This document shows, piece by piece, positions 13,316-17,878 of a stretch of DNA of 17,878 bases. The DNA comes from an uncultured Collinsella sp. (lineage in GTDB: Bacteria > Actinomycetota > Coriobacteriia > Coriobacteriales > Coriobacteriaceae), in contig UQNC01000038.1 of assembly GCA_900542175.1 (NCBI GenBank), positions 1 to 17,878 on the forward strand. Direction: 5' to 3'. Every line of letters starts with the position of its first letter. The stretch's first letter is position 1. The notes under the pieces were generated by a model that had not been told where the DNA came from, did no database searches, and worked only from the letters and a program-made list of their open reading frames with translations. A program made the translations under genes and the position numbers.

Positions 13316-13335
13316 CGCCCGGAGGGGAGCCCGCA

Positions 13336-14337
13336 ATGACAAATTGCAAACGCTATAAGGTAGCCGCGATCGACCTGGGAACGGTGTCGTCGCGACTGGT
13401 GTTGGCCCAGGTCGAGGGCGGAGCGATTGTGGAATCGTCCAAGCATACCGAGATTACCGACCTGGGCGAGGGCGTGGACACGACGGGGCGCTTTTGCAAG
13501 GCGGCTGTCGAGCGTGTGCTCGCTGCGTGTCACATGTTTGTGGACGAGGCCCGTGCCTTTGGGGCCGTGTGCGTCTGCACCACGTGTACGAGTGCCGCGC
13601 GCGATGCGTCCAATGCCGCGCTGCTGTTGGACGGCCTGCGCGATCTGGGGCTTGAGCCACAGGTGATTCCGGGCGAGGTCGAGGCGCGCCTGACGTTTTT
13701 CGGCGTGGCGCACGACTTTGCCGGCGAGCGCATCATTGTTGCCGATTCGGGCGGCGGATCCACGGAGCTCGCGACTGGCGTGTACGCGCCGGAGCGCGGC
13801 GTCTTTGCGCTGGAGGGAACGCGCTCGCTGGACATCGGTTGTCGCCGCGTGACGGAGCGCTTTTTCTCCGCGTTGCCGCCCGCGGATGGCGAGCTTGCTG
13901 CCGCTGCCGCGTGGGCAGGCGAGCAGTTTGCCGCCTATTTTGAAGGCCTGCCCAGCGACTTTGAGCGCGCCGAACGCTTAGTCGCGGTGGGCGGCACGGT
14001 GACTACGCTGGTGGCTCTGGTCCACGAGCTGGAACCGTACGATTCGAGCTTTGTGCACCTACGCGAGCTGTCGCTGGAGCAGGTCTCGGCCGCTATCGAG
14101 CGCATGTCTGTGTTGGACGCGGAAGGCATCGCCGCGCTACCGGGTGTACAGCCCAAACGCGCGGGCGTGATCTTGGCTGGTGCCGTGGTGATTCGCGAGC
14201 TTATGCGAGCCGGCGGCTACGACACGCTCACCGTAAGCGAGAACAGCCTGCTCGCCGGTATGGCTGCCACCATCAACGAGGTTCTCGACGGCGCGACCCC
14301 CACCATCGCCTGGACCCCGAGCCTGAGCACCCTTTAA
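13336..14337 (+). CDS. Ppx/GppA family exopolyphosphatase or pppGpp phosphatase
   Basis: The 333-residue protein has the ASKHA-type fold of this family, which trims polyphosphate or removes phosphate from pppGpp. Motifs in order: AAIDLGTVSSRLVLA (phosphate 1), TDLGEGV, CTTCTSAARDASNA, the catalytic-Glu region VIPGEVEARLTFFG, VADSGGGSTELA (phosphate 2), SLDIGCRRVTERF and VAVGGTVTTL. It lacks the C-terminal HD domain of long E. coli-type enzymes and fits the short actinobacterial form. The first motif has Val where Asn is usual (DLGTNS). GGAGGGGAG precedes ATG 13336, which lies 20 nt after the ftsB-like stop, so the two genes are probably one transcript. Confidence 0.9.
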   Translation: MTNCKRYKVAAIDLGTVSSRLVLAQVEGGAIVESSKHTEITDLGEGVDTTGRFCKAAVERVLAACHMFVDEARAFGAVCVCTTCTSAARDASNAALLLDGLRDLGLEPQVIPGEVEARLTFFGVAHDFAGERIIVADSGGGSTELATGVYAPERGVFALEGTRSLDIGCRRVTERFFSALPPADGELAAAAAWAGEQFAAYFEGLPSDFERAERLVAVGGTVTTLVALVHELEPYDSSFVHLRELSLEQVSAAIERMSVLDAEGIAALPGVQPKRAGVILAGAVVIRELMRAGGYDTLTVSENSLLAGMAATINEVLDGATPTIAWTPSLSTL

Positions 14338-14395
14338 AAGTAGTCAAAAAAGCTCTGTCCCAAATGAGCTGCTCTGCAGTTGACGGCACCTAAAG

Positions 14396-14459
14396 GAAAC
14401 GAGCCCGCATCCCTGGGGGACACGGGCTCGTAAGCACTACATGGTAGGGGCGGTGGGAC
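14396..14459 (-). repeat. Direct repeat copy 1: terminator hairpin plus truncated tRNA 3' end
   Basis: This 64-bp stretch matches 14592-14655 at about 54 of 64 positions. It holds ACGAGCCCG/CGGGCTCGT, a perfect 9-bp stem that, read on the minus strand, is followed by TTTCCTTT and is a plausible terminator. Next to it is TGGTAGGGGCGGTGGGAC, identical to the CCA end, acceptor strand and part of the T arm of the neighbouring tRNA-Leu. The similarity stops at 14459, inside the T arm, and no tRNA body follows, so this is a tRNA remnant. Confidence 0.75.
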
Positions 14460-14562
14460 GTCCGCGCATTTGCTGCGCAAATGCGCACCGGCTTCGGCCG
14501 CCTGTCGGCGCCCTCGCCGGCTCGCTACGGACGCTGCGCGTCCGCTTGACGCTCGCCCCCTC
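14460..14562. other. Cluster of four GC-rich hairpins between tRNA fragments
   Basis: Consecutive stems are visible: GCGCATTTG/CAAATGCGC (14464-14486), CGGC-TTCG-GCCG with a stable UUCG tetraloop (14489-14500), CGGCG-CCCT-CGCCG (14506-14519) and CGGACGC/GCGTCCG (14528-14544). The outer 9-bp pair CGGTGGGAC (14451-14459) with GTCCCACCG (14573-14581) could close the whole array into one multi-branched RNA. No known RNA family is recognised. Confidence 0.5.
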
Positions 14563-14588
14563 GCGGGTTCGAGTCCCACCGGCATCCA
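14563..14588 (+). pseudogene. tRNA 3'-end-like fragment (plus strand)
   Basis: GCGGGTTCGAGTCCCACC has the form of a T arm with the conserved TTCGA loop, followed by GGCATCCA as an acceptor-like end. No matching 5' acceptor, D arm or anticodon arm lies upstream, and the T stem has a C-A mismatch. The piece runs straight into the second terminator copy. It is best read as a tRNA remnant or an integration scar. Confidence 0.5.
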
Positions 14589-14591
14589 AAA

Positions 14592-14637
14592 GAAACGAGC
14601 CCGCATCTCAAAGGGACACGGGCCCGTAAAAGCCATA
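14592..14637 (-). terminator. Terminator of tRNA-Leu (direct repeat copy 2)
   Basis: ACGAGCCCG and CGGGCCCGT form a stem with one A-C mismatch. On the minus strand it lies directly after the CCA end of tRNA-Leu and is followed by TTTCTTTTGG. The repeat as a whole extends from 14592 to 14655 into the tRNA 3' end. The stem bases are better conserved between the two copies than the loop. Confidence 0.65.
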
Positions 14638-14722
14638 TGGTAGGGGCGGTGGGACTCGAACCCACAATCCTTGCGGCGAGAGATTTTAAGTCTCCTGCGT
14701 ATGCCAATTCCGCCACGCCCCC
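14638..14722 (-). tRNA. tRNA-Leu, anticodon TAA
   Basis: Read on the minus strand, GGGGGCG pairs with CGCCCCT (first pair G-T), followed by discriminator A and an encoded CCA. The D-arm region is TGGCGGAATTGGCATACGCA. The anticodon arm GGAGA-CTTAAAA-TCTCT gives anticodon TAA, reading UUA and UUG. A long variable arm (CGCCGCAAGGAT region), as expected for leucine, precedes the T arm GTGGGTTCGAGTCCCAC. The total of 85 nt is normal for a class II tRNA. It starts 31 nt after the stop of the minus-strand helical-repeat gene and ends at a terminator. Confidence 0.93.
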
Positions 14723-14753
14723 GTGAGACTAGAAGTCTAGCACAAGCCGTTCG

Positions 14754-15377
14754 TTACGCGTTGACGGCCATCGAGTGTTGGCCCGACTTCTCGAGGAACT
14801 CTTGGAACTTTGCCTCGTCGCCCTTGTTTTGGTACTGCAGGGCCAGCAGGTACTCCAGTCGGCAGCGCTTGACCGGGTCATCGCCGGCGTCCTTGAGCAT
14901 GCGCTCCAGCTCGGGGATGTCGTTGTGGCGCTTGAGGATCATCGTGTCGTACATCAGCTGACACTCGTGTGCAACCGCCTCGGCTTGACCGCCCTCAAAG
15001 CCCTTGATCTCGTGCAGAAGCTCCTTGGACTTTTTGCGGTCCTCCTGGCCAGCATAGTAGTTAAAGGCCTTAATCACCAGGTCGACGCGCTGCATCTTGG
15101 GCAGATTGAGCCCCAGCAGCAAATCGAACATCTCATCGGCGCGCTTGTGGTCCTCGCGCAGCAGATAGGAGTTCAGACGCAGGTAGTCGCGGTTGTAGCG
15201 CGGGTACAGCATGCTGGTGAGTTTGCCGTCGAGCAAACGATCGAACTCGTCCCACTGCTTGGCAGCCATAAGCTGCTGCAGACGCTTGAACGTGGTGCGT
15301 TTTTTGACGCTAAAGAACACCGACACGGCGATACAGATGATAACGACGGCGGTCCAGAGTGTGCGGGAATCGGGCAT
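14754..15377 (-). CDS. Membrane-anchored helical-repeat (TPR-like) protein of unknown function
   Basis: The 207-residue protein starts MPDSRTLWTAVVIICIAVSVFF, a single N-terminal transmembrane helix at about residues 7-23, then VKKRTTFKRLQQLM. The rest is an all-helical soluble part with TPR-like spacing, for example QWDEFDRLLDGKL, DHKRADEMFDLLLGLN, DRKKSKELLHEIKGF and CRLEYLLALQYQNKGDEAKFQEFLEKSG. No enzyme motif is seen. It probably acts as a scaffold at the membrane. The start has AAGGA 8-9 nt upstream, and a good promoter lies about 50 nt further up. I do not recognise a specific family. Confidence 0.8.
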   Translation of the reverse strand: MPDSRTLWTAVVIICIAVSVFFSVKKRTTFKRLQQLMAAKQWDEFDRLLDGKLTSMLYPRYNRDYLRLNSYLLREDHKRADEMFDLLLGLNLPKMQRVDLVIKAFNYYAGQEDRKKSKELLHEIKGFEGGQAEAVAHECQLMYDTMILKRHNDIPELERMLKDAGDDPVKRCRLEYLLALQYQNKGDEAKFQEFLEKSGQHSMAVNA

Positions 15378-15432
15378 GTTAGGATCCTTAGTCGCTCATA
15401 AAGCGAGCGGTATGACAACACGTACTAGATGT

Positions 15433-15462
15433 ATTATACGCAGCGCGCAAGCAAACTGGCAT
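15433..15462 (-). promoter_or_regulatory. Sigma-70-type promoter for the helical-repeat gene
   Basis: On the minus strand a perfect TATAAT -10 box (15433-15438) lies 18 bp downstream of ATGCCA (15457-15462), a four-of-six -35 match. The predicted start is near 15426, giving a leader of about 50 nt before ATG 15377. Confidence 0.55.
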
Positions 15463-15500
15463 AAAAGCTCATCGAGGCTGAGTGCCATCGCTCGCTGCGG

Positions 15501-15506
15501 TACACT
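15501..15506 (+). promoter_or_regulatory. Possible -10 box for the PTS IIB gene
   Basis: TACACT lies 34 nt before ATG 15541. The hexamer 17 bp upstream, CTGAGT, matches the -35 consensus poorly. With the minus-strand promoter this makes the gap a divergent promoter region. GAAGGGAG in the leader is the ribosome binding site. Confidence 0.35.
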
Positions 15507-15540
15507 TACCTAAAGTAAACCATGAAGGGAGACATTACCT

Positions 15541-15828
15541 ATGAAGAAGATCGTTTTGGCTTGCGGTGCTGGCGCTGCTACTTCCACGCTTGTTGCCCAG
15601 AAGGTCGCCACCATGCTCGACGCCAATGGTTATGCCGGCAAGTATGAGATCGTGCAGTGTGCCATCTCCGAGGCCAAGGACGCTTGCGACGAGGGCGCCG
15701 ACCTGCTGATCGCCACCACCGTTGCCCCCGAGGGCCTCACCTGCCCGTACGTGAGCGGCGTGCCCTTCATGACCGGCATGAACCGCGTCGCTGCCGAGAA
15801 GGCCGTTCTCGACGTTATGGCTCAGTAG
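15541..15828 (+). CDS. PTS system IIB component, galactitol (GatB)-like
   Basis: IIB proteins carry a phosphocysteine that passes phosphate from IIA to the incoming sugar. This 95-residue protein begins MKKIVLACGAGAATSTLVAQKV, with Cys8 in the P-loop-like position typical of the galactitol/ascorbate-type IIB fold. It continues through IVQCAISEAKDAC and LLIATTVAPEGL, and ends near GVPFMTGMNRVAAEK. Length and fold match a complete free-standing IIB. No IIA or IIC gene is adjacent; instead a VOC protein follows after 12 nt. Its partners must be elsewhere, or it serves a regulatory role. Confidence 0.85.
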   Translation: MKKIVLACGAGAATSTLVAQKVATMLDANGYAGKYEIVQCAISEAKDACDEGADLLIATTVAPEGLTCPYVSGVPFMTGMNRVAAEKAVLDVMAQ

Positions 15829-15840
15829 GCGCTGCCTGTA

Positions 15841-16215
15841 ATGAATGAGCAGAACGCCAACCCGGTAGAGCTCTTTGGCATGCGCGTCGCCCACGTGGGC
15901 ATTAACGCCACCGACCCGGCCGATGCCCTGGAGATCGCGGAGCTGTTCTCGACGATGATGGGCCTACCCGTTATCGAGACCCCGGTTTCGTACTTTAACG
16001 ATTCGCTGATCGAGGTCATGAAGCAGAACGGTCGTGGCACCAAGGGCCACATTGGCTTTGCCGTCAACGACATCGATGCGGCCGAGAAGTGGTTTGCCGA
16101 GCGCGGGCTCGAGGTCAACGAGGAGTCGCGCGTGCTGCTGCCCGACGGCGGCACCAGGCTCGTGTACTTTAAGCGCGAGTTCGCCGGCTTCGCCGTGCAT
16201 CTGTGCCGCGAGTAG
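15841..16215 (+). CDS. Small VOC/glyoxalase-fold protein
   Basis: The 124-residue protein has the beta-alpha-beta-beta-beta pattern of the vicinal oxygen chelate superfamily in two halves: MRVAHVGINATDPADALEIAELFSTM with LIEVMK, then GHIGFAVNDIDAAEKWFAERG with LVYFKREFAGFAVHLCRE. His and Glu metal-ligand candidates are visible (AHVGIN, IEVMK, GHIGFA, AVHL). From memory it resembles the C-terminal VOC extension of some firmicute KDPG aldolases, which would suit sugar-acid metabolism next to a PTS IIB. No substrate can be named. ATG 15841 lies 12 nt after the IIB stop with only a weak Shine-Dalgarno; ATG 15880 would remove just the unconserved tail. Confidence 0.8.
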   Translation: MNEQNANPVELFGMRVAHVGINATDPADALEIAELFSTMMGLPVIETPVSYFNDSLIEVMKQNGRGTKGHIGFAVNDIDAAEKWFAERGLEVNEESRVLLPDGGTRLVYFKREFAGFAVHLCRE

Positions 16216-16237
16216 CGCACAGGCTGCTATAGCTAGC

Positions 16238-16274
16238 AAAAAGGGATAGAGCCGCCTGGCCCTATCCCTTTTTT
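16238..16274. terminator. Bidirectional terminator between VOC and histidine kinase genes
   Basis: AAAAAGGGATAG (16238-16249) pairs with CTATCCCTTTTT (16262-16273), extended by GCC/GGC across one A-C mismatch, with loop GCCT. A-tract and T-tract on the two sides make it work for both the plus-strand VOC gene and the minus-strand kinase gene, which converge here. Confidence 0.9.
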
Positions 16275-16289
16275 ATGCCGAGGGGCTTC

Positions 16290-17585
16290 CTACCGCGGCA
16301 GGCGAATCGTAAAGCGGCTGCCGACGCCCTCGACTGAGGTCACGCCAATGACACCACCATGGCTATCGACGATCCACTTGGCAATGGCAAGCCCCAGACC
16401 CGAGCCCTGCGCGCCGGCATCGCGTGCGTTGTCGGCGCGGTAGAACCGTTCAAACGCGTGAGCTGCGGATTCCTGGTTCATGCCGATACCCTCGTCCTCA
16501 ACACTTATGTCGATCGTGCCTGCGCCCGCATCCGGCGCTACGCCAAACGAGATGGGCGTGCCTGCGTCCGAATACTTGGCGGCGTTTTGCACGATCACGC
16601 GCAGAGCCTGCTTCACGAGCGCCACGTCAACGGGCGCGTCGCAGCGCGGGTCGCTGACAAGCGCAGCGTCGTACGCCAGTCGATACGTGTGCGCGGCATC
16701 GATCATCTGTGACTCCTCGCATACCTCGCCGACCAGCGCGGCCAGGTTGGTATTCGCACGCCGCAGGACCGTGCGTCCGGCGTCGCCGCGTGCCAAAAAC
16801 AGCAGCTGTTCCACGAGCTCTTGCATGTGCTCGCTTTCGGCCTTGAGGGACGCGATGGATTCTGCCAGCACGTCCGGGTCGTCTTTGCCCCAGCGGTCGA
16901 GCATGTTCACGTAGCCCTGAATCACCGCGATGGGCGTGCGCAGCTCGTGGCTCGCGTCGTTGACAAAGCGCATCTGCTGCAGCTTGGCCTCTTGCATCTG
17001 GCGCAGCAGGCGGTTGAGCGCGACCTCGATGCTTGCCAGGTCGGCGTCGCCGGTGGTGACGCTCGGCGAGTCGACGCTTGCGCGCTCGATGGCCTGCTCG
17101 AGCGTTTCCATCTTGCCGCCGGAGAGCTGCATGCGGCCGAGTTCGTCCACGCGCAGGGCCAGATCGTTGAGCGGCGCCATGGTGCGGCGCACGCGGCGGG
17201 CGCCGCCGAGCATGTTGAGCACGCTGATGACCTGCCAACCCACAACTACAAGGTAGAGAGGCCATAGCGTGACGAGGTCCTGCGCGAGGGGGAAAGTCTT
17301 GGTGGTACGCGCAAGCTCGACGGTATAGGTGAGCGTTGTCAGGTCCCAGCCGCGCGCGGGCGTCAGCGACATGCTGCGAACGGTGGCGCTGGGGATCCAT
17401 CCTGCGGTAAACGCGCCGTTGGGCAGCGTCTGGTTGTATCCATAGACGAGGATCGCCACCGCAATAACCAACAGCAACAGATCGAGCCAGACGTAGCTCA
17501 TCAGGCGGCGCCACATATAGCTCCAGTTGATGGCGCGGGCGATGGAGGTGACGCGCTTGGCCTCGGCATTACGCGCGGCAGACAT
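16290..17585 (-). CDS. Two-component sensor histidine kinase (HAMP, HisKA, HATPase_c)
   Basis: The 431-residue kinase has two membrane helices at about 32-50 and 106-127 with a roughly 55-residue extracytoplasmic loop between them, then a HAMP-like linker (APLNDLALRVDELGRMQL) and a second helical stretch to about 200. The phosphoacceptor is His213 in NDASHELRTPIAVIQGYV. ATP-binding boxes follow: N-box VQNAAKYS (Asn334), G1 DEGIGM, F-box FERFYRAD and G2 GSGLGLAIAKWIVDSHGG. ATG 17585 overlaps the response regulator stop by 17 nt. The frame is open 12 codons further upstream, but inside the regulator gene. The signal sensed is unknown. Confidence 0.92.
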   Translation of the reverse strand: MSAARNAEAKRVTSIARAINWSYMWRRLMSYVWLDLLLLVIAVAILVYGYNQTLPNGAFTAGWIPSATVRSMSLTPARGWDLTTLTYTVELARTTKTFPLAQDLVTLWPLYLVVVGWQVISVLNMLGGARRVRRTMAPLNDLALRVDELGRMQLSGGKMETLEQAIERASVDSPSVTTGDADLASIEVALNRLLRQMQEAKLQQMRFVNDASHELRTPIAVIQGYVNMLDRWGKDDPDVLAESIASLKAESEHMQELVEQLLFLARGDAGRTVLRRANTNLAALVGEVCEESQMIDAAHTYRLAYDAALVSDPRCDAPVDVALVKQALRVIVQNAAKYSDAGTPISFGVAPDAGAGTIDISVEDEGIGMNQESAAHAFERFYRADNARDAGAQGSGLGLAIAKWIVDSHGGVIGVTSVEGVGSRFTIRLPR

Positions 17586-17878
17586 AGCCCACCCCGCGCA
17601 CGGTCTGGATGATGCGGGCACCGCCGGCGTCTTCGATCTTGGCGCGCAGGTGCGCGATGTGCACGTCGACGTTGTTGGTGTCGCCTACGTATTCGTAGCC
17701 CAGCGCCTCGTGCGCGATGCGCTCGCGCGTGAGCACGGTTTCGGCATGCGTCATAAGCAGGGCGAGGACGTCGAACTCGCGGGCCGTGAGCGCGATGGGC
17801 GAGCCGCCGACCGTGACTTCGCGGCGGTCGGGATCGAGCGCGACCGAACCCACGGCGAGTGCGGCGGGGGAGGGCGCG
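17569..17878 (-). CDS. OmpR/PhoB-family response regulator, C-terminal part (5' end beyond the window)
   Basis: The visible part of about 102 residues starts in a Pro/Ala linker (PSPAALAVGSVALDPDRREV) and continues as a winged-helix DNA-binding domain: LTAREFDVLALLMTHAETVLTRERI, then the recognition region DTNNVDVHIAHLRAKIED and the wing IIQTVRGVGYVC. The receiver domain with the phospho-Asp lies outside the window, so the internal GTG at 17853 is not taken as a start. The gene precedes the kinase and overlaps it, the usual order of such pairs. Confidence 0.93.
   Translation of the reverse strand, partial: APSPAALAVGSVALDPDRREVTVGGSPIALTAREFDVLALLMTHAETVLTRERIAHEALGYEYVGDTNNVDVHIAHLRAKIEDAGGARIIQTVRGVGYVCRA

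Larger units (their letters stand above)
14338..14637. other. Gene-free region of terminators, tRNA-like fragments and GC-rich hairpins
   Basis: These 300 bp carry no credible protein gene. After about 58 bp without visible structure come, in order: a hairpin (14400-14433), a minus-strand tRNA 3' end (14442-14459), about 100 bp of back-to-back GC-rich hairpins, a plus-strand tRNA 3'-end-like piece (about 14563-14588) and a second copy of the hairpin (14596-14628). The individual pieces are given separately. Confidence 0.7.

Noticed and set aside
14396..14655. CRISPR-like repeat array
   Set aside because: Only two diverged copies 196 bp apart, explained by terminators and tRNA 3' ends; no regular spacers or cas genes.
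16627..17514. 295-codon frame overlapping the histidine kinase on the same strand
   Set aside because: Out-of-frame Arg/Ala-rich shadow; the kinase frame has all catalytic boxes.

Overview
This is a high-GC bacterial chromosome segment with tightly packed, mostly operonic genes. It looks like a Coriobacteriia actinobacterium, probably Collinsella or a close relative. That guess rests on GC content, the gene mix and the style of the intergenic inverted repeats; no 16S or other formal marker lies in the window.

Layout. Bases 99-3368 (+) hold the distal half of a histidine operon: hisH (frameshifted as given), hisA, hisF, hisI, a 75-codon gene of unknown function, and hisE. It meets a convergent PHP-type histidinol-phosphatase gene (hisJ/hisK type, 3516-4427, -), so most late histidine-pathway steps are encoded together. 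Next on the minus strand is a two-gene unit: a fused CydDC-like ABC exporter (4967-8524) followed by a YgbA/nitrous-oxide-stimulated-promoter family protein (4548-4967), joined by a TAATG overlap. A gene-free stretch with a strong inverted repeat leads into plus-strand genes for a stand-alone LarC2-type nickel-insertion domain (8909-9394), a YfcE-like phosphodiesterase (9468-10016) and MazG (10019-10879), closed by a good terminator.

Enolase (11069-12358) has its own terminator and is followed by an FtsB/DivIC-like septum protein (12554-13315) and a Ppx/GppA phosphatase (13336-14337). The order mazG, eno, ftsB-like, ppx also occurs in mycobacteria. Downstream is a 300-bp region with two copies of a terminator plus tRNA 3' end, tRNA-like fragments and GC-rich hairpins, then an intact tRNA-Leu(TAA) (-) and a membrane-anchored helical-repeat protein (-). 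A divergent pair follows: a lone PTS IIB protein and a small VOC protein (+). The window closes with a histidine kinase and the 3' part of its OmpR-family response regulator (-).

Most notable: the T9 run that breaks hisH just after its catalytic Cys motif; the uncharacterised 75-codon gene translationally coupled inside the his operon; the composite tRNA-fragment locus at 14396-14722; the YgbA plus CydDC-like pair; the orphan PTS IIB plus VOC pair; and several long inverted repeats that look like dispersed intergenic elements. I found no CRISPR array, insertion sequence or phage gene.
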